A program made the translations under genes and the position numbers. A stretch of DNA of 64,000 nt from Cephalopachus bancanus (Eukaryota; Chordata; Mammalia; Primates; Tarsiidae): NCBI GenBank assembly GCA_027257055.1, contig JAPVLO010000522.1, forward strand, positions 1,054,001 through 1,118,000, written 5' to 3'. Shown here piece by piece: positions 34,994 to 63,109 of this stretch (the first letter of the stretch is position 1; every line of letters begins with the position of its first letter). Under the pieces are notes generated by a model, which was not told where the DNA came from, did not search any database, and saw nothing but the letters and a program-made list of their open reading frames with translations.

Positions 34994-35485
34994 TAGCCAA
35001 GCTAAGTCTCTGCCTTTTAAAAAAGGTGTTTATACTTTTTAAAATGACTTTTTTTTTTAGCATTCTGTACTCTGACACAGAGATTTTTTTATAATGACTG
35101 AAACTTAGCAGTAAAAACTCATGATTAAACCCACAATGGCACGTGGTTATCTTACATGTCAGGGGAAAAAAAATCACTATTATGAAAATAGGACAAATTA
35201 TATCAGAAAAGAACTGAAAAACAGAAAAACTCCATGAGAGATTCGTCTAACTCTAAGATGTCATTAGGGGTGTGCTCTGGAGACGTATTTTAGCTATCGC
35301 AAGAGGTGGAAACTTGGGTTCTAATCCTGGCTGTGCTACTTAACTACCTGTGTGATTCAGGAAACTCGTCAATTCCCTTATGACCCCAGCCTCCTGAACT
35401 TGTGGCAAAGATCCAGAGTCCCATCACAGCAAAACCCGAAACTGTCACTACTTTCAATTTGGTTATTGATGTGGTTACTCTTTTT

Positions 35486-35785
35486 TTTATTTTTATTTTT
35501 TGAGTCGGAGTCACTCTGTCAACCAAGCTGGAGTGCAGTGGCATGCTCACAGCCACTACAGCCTTGACCTGCTGGGCTCAGGTGAGCCTTCCACCTCAGC
35601 CATCTGTGTAGCTGGAACTACAGGAGCATGCCACCATGCCCAGATAATTTTTAACTTTATTGTAGAGATGTGGTCTCACCTGGTTGCCCAGGCTGTTCTT
35701 GAATCCCAGGACTCAGGCAAGTCCTCTTGCTTCCACCTCCCAAAGCGCTGGGATTACAGGCTTGAGCCACTGCGCCCAGCCTACT
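35486..35785 (-). mobile_element. Alu SINE
   Basis: An antisense dimer from GAGTCGGAGTCACTCTGTC to 'cttgagccactgcgcccagcc'. Confidence 0.9.
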
Positions 35786-36164
35786 CTCCACTTTTTTCAT
35801 AGTGGCTGTAGGGCTTAGGGTAGACACCTTTGAATTACCACAGTCTATCCTCTAGAGATATTAATCTGCTGCACATTTAATATAGAAACATTTCGACAAT
35901 GTACTGTCATTTCTCCCTGGTCAGTTTTTCTGCTATTGTTCTTGTTTGTTTGAATATTCAATTATCTTTAAAGAGATTTTAAAAATAAGAAGAAAATCTT
36001 GTATATTTATTAACATACTTAGCATTTCTGGTACCCTTCATTCCTCGGTGTAGGCATAGATTTTCATCTGGCATTATCTTCCTTCTGGCTGGAGTATTTT
36101 CTTTGACATTCCTGTAGTGTACATCCTCTGATGATGAATTATTTCAGCTTTTATTTTGTCTTCT

Positions 36165-36499
<335 letters not shown>

Positions 36500-37205
36500 T
36501 AGGTTGACTGTTTTGTGTGTGTGTGTGTTTTTTTTCCTACTTTAGGGATTGTGTTATACTCGTTTCTCTCTTGCATTGTTTCTAATGAAAAATCTGATAT
36601 AATCCTAATTTCTGTTATTCTGTATATAATCCTAATTTCTGTTCTTCTGTATATATATAATCTTTTTTTTCTATCTGGCTGCTCTTAAGATTTTCTCTTT
36701 ATTACTGGTCTTGAGCAATTTGATTATGATGTATCTTATTTTACTTTTCTTCTTGTTTCTTGTGCTTGGGTGTATTGAGTTCCTTGGATCTGTGGGTTTA
36801 TAGTTTTCATCAAATTTGGAAAATTTGGGGCCATTATATCTTCAAACACTTTTTATGTTCCTTCTTTTCTCTCTCCACAGTATGCTCCAATTATACATAC
36901 ATTAGGATGCTTGGAGATGTCCCATAGCTTGCTGATGCCCTTTTCATTTTTTAAAAGCAGAGTCTTACTTTTTTCCTTTTCATTTACATAGTTTCTGTGT
37001 CTTCAAGTTCATGAATTTTTTCTTCTGCAGTGTCTGATCTGTTGTTCCAGCCTATCTTTCATTTCAGACATTGTTGTTTCTATCTCTTGATGTCCAGTTT
37101 GAGTCTTTTTGTATCTTCTATGTCTGTAAGTAACTTTTTGAACATGTGGAATATAATAATAGTTTTAATGTTCTTACCTGCTAATTCTACCTTATGGATC
37201 AATTT

Positions 37206-37490
37206 TTTTTTTTTTTTGAGTTGGAGTCTCACTCTGTTGCCCAAACTGGAGTGTGGCTGCTCCCGGCAGCCCAGCCTCGACCTGCTGGGCTCCGGCAATC
37301 CTTCCGCCTCAGTCTTCCAAGTAGCTGGAACTACAGGCATGCGCTACCACGCCTGGCTAATTTTTTTATTTATTGTAGAGATAAGGTCTCACCAAGTTGC
37401 CCAGGCGGGTCTCCAACCCGCAGACTCAGGCAATCCACTCACCTCAGCTTCCCAAAGTGCGGGATTACAGGCTGAGCCACCGAGCCCGGC
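37206..37490 (-). mobile_element. Alu, first of a second tandem pair
   Basis: Preceded by TGGATCAATTT (37195-37205) and followed by TTGGATCAATTT (37491-37502). Inside the old L1. Confidence 0.95.
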
Positions 37491-37500
37491 TTGGATCAAT

Positions 37501-37527
<27 letters not shown>

Positions 37528-37531
<4 letters not shown>

Positions 37532-37821
37532 TTTTTTTTTTTTTGAGTTGGAGTCTCACTCTGTTGCCCAGACTGGAGTGCAGTGGCCACTCCTGGCCAC
37601 CGCAGCCTCGACCTGCTGGGTTCCGGCAATCCTGCCGCCTCAGCCTTCCAAGGAGCTGGAACTACAGGCACACGCTACCACGCCCGGCTGATTTTTTGAT
37701 TTATTGTAGAGATGAGGTCTCGCCAGGTTGCCCAGGTGGGTCTTGAACCCGCAGGCTCAGGCAATCCACTCACCTCAGCCTCCCAAAGCGCGGGATTACA
37801 GACTGAGCCACCGAGCCCGGC
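37528..37821 (-). mobile_element. Alu, second of a second tandem pair
   Basis: Separated from the first by TTGGATCAATT plus an (ATTT)n tract, and followed by TTGGTTCAATT (37822-37832), a third near copy of the target. Confidence 0.95.
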
Positions 37822-38053
37822 TTGGTTCAATTCAAATTGAATGATTTTTATCCTCATTCTGTGTCATATTTTTCTGCTTCATGTTTGGTAATTTTTTATA
37901 AGATGCTACACATTGTTGGTATTGATGGGCACTACCTTGTTGGATGCTAGTTATCTTTGTATGCCTATAAATATTCTTGAGCTTTGTCTGGGAATACACT
38001 TATGTTACTTGGAAGCAGTTTGATCCTTTTAGGTTTTGATTTTAGGATTTCTC

Positions 38054-38345
38054 AGCCAGGCTTGGTGGCTCAGCCTGTAATCCCAGTACTTTGGGAGGCC
38101 GAGGCAAGAAGATTTCCTGAGCCCCCAGGTTCGAGACCAGCCTGGGCCAGTTGGCAAGACCTCGTCTACACAATAAATAAAAAATTAGTCAGGCGTGGTA
38201 GTGTGTGCCTCTAGTAGTTCTGGCTACTTGGAAGGCTGAGGTGGAAGGATTGCTGGTGCTCAGCAGGGCGACACTGGGGTGGCCGTGAATGTGCCACTGC
38301 ACTCCAGCCTGGGTGACTGAGTAAGACTCCAACTCAAAAAAGAAA
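38054..38345 (+). mobile_element. Alu SINE
   Basis: A sense dimer with A box TGGCTCAGCCTG and 'cccccaggttcgagaccagcctgggcc'. The A tail contains interruptions. Confidence 0.9.
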
Positions 38346-38862
38346 ACAAAGATATCTCAGGTGGGGCCAGAGCAGTGTTTAGTCTCAGGCTAATTATTCC
38401 CCCCAACCCTAGTACTCTTCTGAGTTATTATACCCGATATCCCTTCAATTATGTGACTTTTCCAGTTTGGCTGGTGGGAATAGGCACTTTATCAAGCCCT
38501 ATTAGAGTGGCTTATATATAATAAGCATTTATGAGGAGGGACCCAAAAAAACTGGAATTTTCTTTTGGAGGGTAGGTCCCTTGAAGTACAGGCTTCCCCC
38601 ACTAGGTTCTAGGAACCCAGCAACATCAGTATACCAGCTAGCGTTGTTGTGAGAGGCTGCGTTCAGCTTCAGTGAATTTTGTTTTTTGGAGATTCTTTCA
38701 ATGCACTTGCCCATTTCATAATGGGTGATTTACAAGTGCACATGCCCACATGGCGCTCAGTGTTCAGCAGTTTTTGACCAAAAACAGCATGACCTCTGTG
38801 CCCCACCTGCCCTATTCATCTGATCTCACCCTGAGTACTTTTTGTTTCTCCAGATTAAAGAA

Positions 38863-39105
38863 AAGTCCTCAAAGGAAAACATTTTGCTGATGTGGAAGAG
38901 GTGAAAACAAAAAACAAATCCAAAAATGACAGAAGTACTAAAAAACATCAAAATCAACAAGTTTAAAAACTGTTTCGAGCTGTGTAAAAAGCATCTCAAT
39001 AGGTGTATTGCTTCAAACAGAAAGTACTAGGAAAGTGACTGAAGTTGAAACATGTGAGAATAAGTATACAATATTTAATAAATAAATTCCATTTTTTGAG
39101 TCCCT
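38863..39105 (+). mobile_element. Mariner-family transposase relic, C-terminal part
   Basis: Plus-strand translation gives NIKINKFKNCFEL and HLNRCIASNRKY, the typical end of a mariner transposase (F..CFE.WK..L.RCIAS.G.YFEGD pattern), with stops and frame breaks. It is followed by 'acaatatttaataaataaattccattttttgagtcc', resembling the element's end. Non-functional. Confidence 0.65.
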
Positions 39106-39374
39106 CCTTCATACCCCTCACGTTCCAGAGGTTGCAAGTCCAAGGTCAAGGTGCTAGTAGTCCCATCTTCCTGCAGCTCTCTCAGGTTCTCTGTCCTGTG
39201 CATTTCAGCATATCTGGCCTTTCTAGACACTCAGCTCTGCCTCCTCAGCGCAGGGAGCCCTCTGGATGCTGCCTCAGCCCCCCTTCCCTGTCCCATGGCC
39301 TAGAGACTTGTAGCAGGAGGCAATAACAGTTTTAGGGCTCATCTTGATGTTTCCATCTCTGGAGGGATCACTCT

Positions 39375-39515
39375 ATTTTATTTTCATTTTTTATCATAGA
39401 GACAAGGAATGGCTAAGTTGCCCAAACTGGTCTTGAACCACTGGACTCAGGCAATCCTCTCACCTTCGCCTCCCAAAGCGCTGGGATTACAGGCGTGAGC
39501 CACCATGCCCAGCAG
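39375..39515 (-). mobile_element. Free Alu left monomer
   Basis: A single antisense left arm from 'ttatcatagagacaagg' to 'gagccaccatgcccagc'. Confidence 0.8.
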
Positions 39516-39679
39516 GGGACTGCTTTCTTGTCCAGAGTCTTAAACACTGTTGTCCTATATTCAGTCTGGTTTATTTTGGTTGTTACAGCAAGGAGAGCAA
39601 ATCCAGCCCCTGTCCCTCTATCTCGATCAGAAGTGGAAGTCCTCTAAGTAACATTTTTTTCTTCTTTTTAACACATTTT

Positions 39680-39815
39680 TGTAAATTTTTAATTTTTTTA
39701 GAGATGAGGTCTCTCTATATTGCACAGGTTGGTCTGGAACTCCTGGGATCAAGCAATCCTCCCACCTTGGCCTCCCAAAATGCTGGGAGTATAGGCATGA
39801 ACCATCTTGCCTGGC
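39680..39815 (-). mobile_element. Free Alu left monomer
   Basis: A single antisense left arm, 'aatttttttagagatgaggtc' to 'gaaccatcttgcctggcc'. It lies 165 bases from the previous monomer. Confidence 0.8.
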
Positions 39816-39918
39816 CAGTGACATTTTTTAAAAGAAAAAAAAACCCTGGATTTTCCTGTTGTAAACGTTAGGCAAAATGCTCTTTTCTTTTTGGTTAAAG
39901 CTTACTGATTAAAGATTC

Positions 39919-39946
39919 CCCCCGCCCCCCCTGCCCCCCCCCCCCG
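39919..39946. repeat. Poly-C tract
   Basis: Two C runs of 5-7 and one of 12 within 28 bases. Confidence 0.9.
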
Positions 39947-40042
39947 GCTCATTGGCATGGAAAATCAAGCAGCCTGAATCTCAGGGTACTTTGTAAACCT
40001 GAACAAGTCAGCGGACGCCTGGCCTCTGAAGCAGTTGCGGGA

Positions 40043-40059
40043 GGCGCTAGAGGGCAGTG
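40043..40059 (+). promoter_or_regulatory. CTCF-like motif between LENG8 and TTYH1
   Basis: GGCGCTAGAGGGCAGTG carries a strong match to the CTCF core (CTAGAGGGCAG). It lies in one of the few non-repeat, CpG-containing patches of the 27-kb interval between the two minus-strand genes, so a boundary role is plausible. This is a motif match only. Confidence 0.5.
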
Positions 40060-40421
40060 TTCGAGAGGGAAGAGGCCGGAATAGCAGCAGCATGGTCCCT
40101 GAGGTCGGACAGCCCCAAGGACCTTGAGACAGTGAGTGAACGCCTGTGGCCCTAGAGCCCCTTGCTGAGATCATAGTCGTTTTCTATTGTAGTCGGCCTC
40201 AGGCCCAGCATCCCAAGCTTCCTCTGAACATTCCTTAAAGTACATGCCATAGAAATGATTGAAAGGCAACGGAGTTGCAGCAGGGTCCCTGCAGGGCACC
40301 AGTATCTGACACTGTGTGGGTCAAGGAGCCCTGACCCTTTCCGCTTGGGGCCAGATGCATTTTGGGATTCAAGATTTTTCTTTCTTCTTCTCTTTCTCTC
40401 TCCCCAATCCCTTCTTTCTTT

Positions 40422-40688
<267 letters not shown>

Positions 40689-41369
40689 CCCTTCAGGGTT
40701 TCCAAAGACAGGGTGGTCTCTATTCCACATAGCACACAACACCCTCAACACCCAGCACAGCACTTTTAAGTAACCCTGCTAACATTTCTGCAGGGAAATG
40801 TGTGAACATTCACACCACACAGGGTGATTAAAGTCTGTAAATAATCGCACGCTAAGTGGGGACAGATATACCTGCCCAGTGAGTTAGGGGAGGACTCAGC
40901 TCTTCAGAGCTCTTTGGATTTTGGGATTTGAGATTTATGATACCTATTTGAAGAGGAAGCAACCCGGTATAACAGGTCAAGTGACTTTCCCAAGTCTGTG
41001 AGGGTTGTGGGTTGTGAGAAACAGGGCCAGGATGGGGGACCCAGGGGTGTCTGAGGGCACAGCCGAGTCCTTCACTGGGTCTCTGCATCTGTGTACTCTG
41101 CTGCTGCTGTCTGTCATCCCTGCCATCTGTCACCCCAGCTCCAGTGCTCCTCTGCCAGTTTCTTTAAAGTTCCACACTCAGCCAAGAGCTGGTTTCTTCC
41201 AGAGAGCTCTGCTGTGTAATGATTTATGAGGTTTCTCTTTTGCTGAACTTTTGATTTCAGGGTTTAGCCAATCAAAGTAGTACTGTTGTAACAAACAGCT
41301 GTAAATATAAGTCCTCAGATGTCTGTGTGTCTCTTTCTGTAAGTAGATTTCAAAAAGGAGGAATGACTG

Positions 41370-41660
41370 GGCTTGGTGGCTCAGCCTGTAATCCCAGCAA
41401 TTTGGGAGGCCGAGATGGGAGGATTGCTTGAGCCTGCAGGTTTGAGACCAGCCTGGGCAGTCTCGCAATACCTCATCTCTACAGTAAATAAAAAATTATC
41501 TGGGTGTGGTAGCGTGTGCCTATAGTTCCAGTTACTTGGAAGGCTGAGGCGGAAGGATCTCCAGAGCCCAGCAGGGCGACGCTGGGGTGACTGTGAGCAT
41601 GCCACTGCACTCTGGCCTGGGCGACAGAGTGAGACTCCAACTCAAAAAAAAAAAAAAAAG
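41370..41660 (+). mobile_element. Alu, lineage-specific type
   Basis: A sense dimer with TGGCTCAGCCTG and an A tail. Confidence 0.9.
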
Positions 41661-41699
41661 AAAAAAGAAAAACAAAAGGCAAGATTGTTAGGGAGAGAA

Positions 41700-41815
41700 G
41701 TATAGAAGTATATATAGTTTTGATTTGATCACGTATGAGTAGATTATATATATATTTATATATGTATTTTATATACATTTGTATGTATACTTTATGTATA
41801 CATATATGTGTATGT
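41700..41815. repeat. (TA)-rich low-complexity tract
   Basis: Alternating TATATA/TATGTATA sequence. Confidence 0.8.
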
Positions 41816-41942
41816 ATTTTTGTAGAGACAGGATCTTGCTATGTTACCCAGATTGGTCTCAAACTCTGGCCTCAAGCAATCCTCCTGACTTGGCCCCCAA
41901 AGTACTGGAATTACAGGTGAGAGCAACCATGCCCAACCTTAT
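41816..41942 (-). mobile_element. Free Alu left monomer
   Basis: A single antisense left arm, 'tttttgtagagacaggatcttgc' to 'gagcaaccatgcccaacc'. Confidence 0.8.
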
Positions 41943-41954
41943 TTTTTTTAAGGG

Positions 41955-42135
41955 ATGGCAGCAACCTCAGGACCAATGTGTCTGAGTGCCTGTTCCTCCA
42001 CATCCTTGCCAGGATGTCCCTACCCTTAAATCATATGACAACTAAGTAGTGAAAAAAAGGAGTTTCTGGTTTTTTCAAATTGCGTTTCCTAATTATTAGA
42101 GTTTGAATGTCTTTTCATCTGTTTACTGGTGTTAT
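41955..42135 (-). mobile_element. L1 fragment, antisense
   Basis: 'gagtgcctgttcctccacatccttgccagga' and 'tgcgtttcctaattattagagtttgaatgtcttttcatctg' are typical of the antisense strand near the 3' end of L1. Confidence 0.7.
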
Positions 42136-42289
42136 AGGTTGAAAAGAGGTCATTATGGTGATATTAGAACAGTCATTTAGAAAAGACTTAAAACCTTGTA
42201 TTCTTTTGCAGTTGAGTTGGGCTAAACGTAAAGGCCACTTGAATTCAAAGGTGGACATTTTTTCCTATCTTATTTTCTTCTCCTACCAT

Positions 42290-43225
42290 GGCCTTACCCA
42301 ACTGGTCAGACTTATCTAGTAGCCATTGCTGGTGCTGAAAAAGAAACAGCCAGCAAGCCAGACCCCCAGTGATGAGGAGAGTAGTCCAAGTCTGGCAGGA
42401 GTGTGTCTGAAAGCTTACAGTGGGCCCTGCCCTTCTCCCTCCATCTGTGAATACAAGGACATTGGACTGTTATAGGCCAGGGATCTGGAAATTAGAGATT
42501 GTTACAATTATGTGTTCCCTTCCGTCCAAATATTGCAACTGTCTGCTCCTCCCTCTAAAAAAACTGCAAAAGAACATATTGTAAGTTACAAAATGTTATC
42601 TAAAATGTCGACACGACCAGGAGACTTTGTGTCACATCAGTGGTCACATACCAAAAACTGTTCCTCTAAATCTTGAGTCATGCTAAAACTACACGTGGGC
42701 TTCAGACTCAGGGTGGGGGAAGGGCTGTGAGTTTGAGGTATAAATACTGGAGTGAATTTGTGTTGGTTTGAGCAGGCTTTTTGGCAAGTTTGCCAACCTG
42801 TCTCCCTATAGCCTGGTTATAGAAATTAAACACTTCCTTTTCTCCCAGTCTCTGCCTCTAGTATTTTATTTTATCTTATTTATTTTTTGAGTCAGAGTCT
42901 TACTCTATCGCCCAGGCTGGAGTGCAGTGGCACACTCACAGCCACCACAGCCTCGACCTGTTGGGCTCAGACGATCCTTCTGCCTCAGCCTTCCAAGTAG
43001 CTGGAACTACAAGCACGCGCCACCATGCCTGATTAATTTTTGATTTATTGTAGAGATGAGCTCTCACCAAGTTGCCATGCTGGTCTTGAACCCATGGACT
43101 CAGGCAATCCTCTCACCTCAGCCTCCCAAAGTGGTGGAATTTTAGGTGTGCATCACTGCACCTAGCGGGCCCCTCATTTTAATTGGCCACGAGGGATAGC
43201 AGCTGATATGTTGGATCGGGCTGTT
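42290..43225 (+). mobile_element. Possible LTR, split by an Alu
   Basis: Features of an LTR: a TATAAATA box near 42740, ATTAAA near 42825 with the following pyrimidine-rich stretch, then after the Alu 'ggccacgagggatagcagctgatatgttggatcgggctgttaca'. Family not recognised, limits uncertain. Confidence 0.4.
42880..43168 (-). mobile_element. Alu SINE
   Basis: An antisense dimer from GAGTCAGAGTCTTACTC to 'gtgcatcactgcacctagc'. Confidence 0.9.
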
Positions 43226-43346
43226 ACACTTGGGATTTTTACTTTACTGAATGTTAGCTTCAGATGATTACTTTTAAATTGAGTTGTATTGCTCTTAGTT
43301 TATGGCAGCTTTTGTAGATTATATTTGTATCTTAAGAATAATATAA

Positions 43347-43638
43347 GCCGGGCTCGGTGGCTCAGCCTGTAATCCCGCGCATTGGGAGGCTGAGGTGAGT
43401 GGATTGCCTGAGCCCGTGGGTTCGAGACCCGCCTGGGCAACTTGGCGAGACCTCATCTCTACAATATATCAAAAAATTAGCCGAGTGTGGTAGCGTGCGC
43501 CTGTAGTTCCAGCTCCTTGGAAGGCTGAGGCGGAAGGATCGCCGGAGCCCAGCAGGTCGAGGCTGCGGTGGCCGGGAGACCACTGCACTCCAGTCTGGGC
43601 GACAGAGTGAGACTCCAACTCAAAAAAAAAAAAAAACC
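43347..43638 (+). mobile_element. Alu, lineage-specific type, well preserved
   Basis: Begins GCCGGGCTCGGTGGCTCAG. The A box TGGCTCAGCCTG is at 43358-43369 and the B box GGTTCGAGACC at 43419-43429. A tail of about 15. Confidence 0.95.
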
Positions 43639-43731
43639 CAAGAATAATATATTGCTTTGCCGTAACTGTTAAAACACACACACGCATTGTTCCCCAAACT
43701 ATCAATTTGCCATTTGACTTTATGTTTTTTT

Positions 43732-44020
43732 TGTTTTTTGGTTTTTTTTGAGTTGGAATCTCACTAGGTTGCCAAACTGGAGTGCAGTGGCCGCTTCTGG
43801 CCACCGCGCCTCGGCCTACTGGGCTCCGGCGATCCTTCCGCCTCAGCCTTCCAAGTAGCCGGAATTACAGGCATGCGCTACCATGCCCGGCTGATTTTTT
43901 GATTTATTGTAGAGATGAGGTCTCGCTGCCCAGGTGGGTCTCGAACCCGCGGGCTCAGGCAATCCACTCACCTCAGCCTCCCAAAGGCACGGGATTACAG
44001 GCTGAGCCACCGAGCCCGGC
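43732..44020 (-). mobile_element. Alu, lineage-specific short inter-arm type, with target-site duplication
   Basis: Flanked by TTGACTTTATGTTTTTT at 43714-43730 and from 44021. Confidence 0.95.
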
Positions 44021-44035
44021 TTGACTTTATGTTTT

Positions 44036-44276
44036 TTTGAGTTGAGTCTCACTGTCACCCAGGCTGAAGTGCAGTGACATACTCGCAGCCACCACGGTTT
44101 CGATCTCCTGGGTTCAGGTGATCTTTCCACCTCAGCCTTCCAAGTAGCTGGGACCACAGGAGAGCACAACCACACTTGGCTAATTTTTTTTTCAATTAAT
44201 TGTAGAGATGAGGTCTCACCAAATTGCCCAGGCTGGTCTCAAACTCCTGGGCTCAGGCAATCTCTGTGCCTGGCTG
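44036..44276 (-). mobile_element. Alu, incomplete
   Basis: An antisense dimer that lacks about 40 bases in the left arm ('ctcaggcaatctctgtgcctggc'). Confidence 0.85.
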
Positions 44277-44367
44277 TTTTTTTTTCCAATCCATGATTTG
44301 TTAAATAAGCTGTCTATAAGTTGTCTTCTCCTTTCTGGCTTTGTCATGCACTTTATTTATTTATTTA

Positions 44368-44650
44368 TTTTTGAGACAGGATCTTGCTCTGATGGCCCAG
44401 GCATCATAGCTCACTGCAACCTTGAATTCCTGGACTCAAATGATCCTCCCACCTCAGTTACCTGAGTAGCTGGGACTACAGGCACAGACCACCGTGCCTG
44501 GCTAATTTTGTAATCATTTGTAGTGATGAGACGGGGTCTTGCTATGTTTCCCAGGCTGGTCTTGAACTGCTGGTCTCAAGCGATCCTCTCACCCCACCTC
44601 AGCTTCCTGAGTAGTTGAGGCTACAAGCCCTGGCCACCACGCCCAGCCTC
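44368..44650 (-). mobile_element. AluJ-like SINE
   Basis: An antisense dimer, 'tttgagacaggatcttgctctg' to 'gccaccacgcccagcc', preceded by an ATTT repeat. Confidence 0.9.
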
Positions 44651-44937
44651 CTAATTTTGATTGAAATACTTGTTCCTTTACTTGTATACATCTAGATTTT
44701 TCACCAATCTCGTCTATAGAAGATTTTGACCAGATGGAGAGCCAATATGTCAGCACTGCTGCTAAACTAACGGTTCTTTTCACACTAACTTGAAATCTGT
44801 CTTCTGTCATATATATGTGTGTGTATATATATTCACTTCGATCTATTTCTAGGCCATCTATTCTGTGCCAGAGACGACGTCTGTGTCTTCCTGTGTCAGG
44901 ATACGTGTATTACTTTTAGAATCAGGGAAGAAAGCTT

Positions 44938-45145
44938 TTTTTTTTTTTTTGAGTTGGAGTCTTACTCTGTTGCCCAGACTGGAGTGCAGTGGCCGCTCCC
45001 AGCCACCGCAGCCTCGACCTGCTGGGCTCTGACAATCCTTCCACCTCAGTCTTCCAAGTAGCTGGAATTACAGGCGTGCACTACCACGCCCGGCTGATTT
45101 TTTGATTTATTGTAGAGATGAGGTCTCGCTGCCCAGGCGGGTCAC
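44938..45145 (-). mobile_element. Alu, 5'-truncated
   Basis: A lineage-type antisense element that stops inside the left arm at 'ggcgggtc', 190 bases before the TTYH1 poly(A) signal. Confidence 0.9.
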
Positions 45146-45319
45146 AAACCTTGTTTTTTTTAAATAAAAATTTCTGTGGAGCCCCCACCGAGCCTGGACA
45201 GGAGTGGAACCGCCTGGCAGCTGGGAAGCCAGCAGGAGACACAGAGGGTAAAGAGACCCTAGCCTCATCCAGGAGGTCGAATCAGGGGAGGGGAGAAATA
45301 AGGAGGACCCAGCTACTTG

Positions 45320-45972
45320 TAAAATAAAGTCTTCCCTTTTATTTGAAACCAACCCCTTTCCAAGTTAGTGCCACAAGTTGAGATCAGGGGACCAGAGCCC
45401 ACTGGGACGTGGCAGGGTGGCAGCGGGCACTCGGGTCCCCCACCCCCAGCTTAGTCCCTCCAAGGATGGGACCGGATGCTGGGGATGAGGGGTGCGGGGC
45501 TGTCTGTCTGCCACCTCCCATGCCAGACCTGGTCCCTTATCTGTCCCCCGAGCTACTGCCAGAGCCAAGGACAGAAATGGGGACATAGGGTCCAGGGACA
45601 CGGGGGCCAGGGGGGGCAGGCTGTCCTGTGCAGGGATCTAGTGGGTGGAGCCCAGGTTGGCGATTTGTGGAGACGCTGTGGGCTGTCACGCTGCAGGAGG
45701 AAGCGCCCCTGGCGTCTAGGAGTGTTAGTGGTCAGAGCCCAGGCAGGCCGCGCTAGTGGGGTCTCCTCTGGCAGCCAGGGAAGGAACTGCGGCGAGAGGC
45801 AGAGACAGGGCAGTGAGGCCGGCCGGCGTGCTTCCAGGGTGCGACCCTCGCTCCCCACCCAGAGCGTTTCTGAGTTGGGGCGGGGAGGGGACCGGGCCGC
45901 GGGAGCTGGGGTGTCCCTCCGGAAGCTCACCGAGGAGGGGACACGGACTCCAGTCTGGCAGGGAGGAGGGGC
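45320..45972 (-). other. TTYH1: TTYH1 3' UTR
   Basis: About 650 bases of GC-rich sequence from the stop codon to the polyadenylation signal, with no transposable element inside. The antisense strand is open for 400 codons across it, which I regard as a composition effect. Confidence 0.75.
45338..45343 (-). terminator. TTYH1: TTYH1 polyadenylation signal (AATAAA)
   Basis: TTTATT on the plus strand is AATAAA on the TTYH1 strand, 630 bases after the stop codon; cleavage would be near 45320. Confidence 0.75.
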
Positions 45973-61859
<15,887 letters not shown>

Positions 61860-62388
61860 CTGGGGAAGGGGATGATATCAAGCCTTGGGGATGACATGAG
61901 ACCTCAGAGGGTGCTGGCGGGTCCTAAACCCCTTCCTGCATGGCCGGGGTTCTGGTCTGGGTCTGGGATGTTTGACTGGCAATGGAGGACATCCCTGGCT
62001 AGATCTGGGAAAAGACTGGCCCTGGGATTGAGGACTAGGTTGCTGGAGGGAGTTTCCAATGGGGGTCCTCGGCCGTGGGCTCCAGTTCTGCTGTGAGCAC
62101 TTAACAGGGCCCTCCCCCTCTCCCAGCCTCAGTTTCCTTCTCACTGCAGCCTACACTTGGGCTGCAGCATCTTCAAGGACCTGCTGAGGTTCCCCCAGAA
62201 CTGTGTGGGATGGGGGTGGGGGCTGTTCCTGGTGCCATGTGCTGGGTTGGGGGAGGTGTGTATGTTTTCTCCTCCTTCCTCCCTGCGAGTCCTCCCCATC
62301 ACTGCTCACTGCCACCCCTTCTCCCCTGCTGAGCTTTACACCCCACTGCAGCGTGAGCTGACAGCCACGGGGCGGGGGGGCTTCATGG

Positions 62389-62390
<2 letters not shown>

Positions 62391-62460
<70 letters not shown>
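62391..62460. repeat. (GT)n microsatellite
   Basis: About 33 GT units with one AT interruption, in TTYH1 intron 1. Confidence 0.95.
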
Positions 62461-62461
<1 letters not shown>

Positions 62462-62519
62462 ATTTGTGTCCGCGTGTGCGCATACAAGATTCAGGAATAG
62501 AGACTAGGTGGGGGAAGAT

Positions 62520-62765
62520 GGGGAGAAGTGAGAGAGAGACAGAGAGACAGAGATGAGGAGGGGGAGATGAGAAAGGGAGTGAGAGAAGAGAGAGATGAGA
62601 GAGAATAAAAGAGTTACAAAGACAAGAAACAGAGGTGCAGAGAAGAGACAGAAAAAGAGACCAAATATGATCAAATCAGAGATAGAAAAGAGCCAGAGAG
62701 AGAGAAAGAATGACCAAGTAGTGGAGGGTCAGAGAGACAATCAGAGACAGAATTGCAGGGAGATT
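62520..62765. repeat. (GA)/(GAGACA)-rich purine tract
   Basis: Almost pure purine on the plus strand: 'gagagagacagagagacagagatgagg' repeated with drift, next to the GT tract. Confidence 0.85.
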
Positions 62766-63109
62766 GAAGCTTGGGAGATGGGCAGGCAGATAAAACATTC
62801 TGTAGTTGGACAAACCTTGAGGAATAAGAGGGCTGTCATGTGGTGGGGATTTTACAGCAGATCTGTGCTGTCCTATGTGTGCAGGGCCTGCCCTGAACCA
62901 CACAGGTGGCAACATCTGGACCAGAGTTATGCCTCTGGACTTGCCAAGGTTGTTTTGCCTGAACCACAGTGTTTCTGGTTTTGCCCTCACAGTGGTGTGT
63001 GTCACAAGTGTGTGCTGTGTTTGTATTTCTGGTGTGAGTCTGCATGTCATGTCCTTGACGGAGCAGTCTGCCATGAGATGAGGGTACACCTGAGCATATG
63101 TGTGTGAGG

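Noticed and set aside
37030..37746. 238-codon plus-strand ORF
   Set aside because: Runs through antisense L1 and two Alus; the translation is standard Alu-derived peptide.
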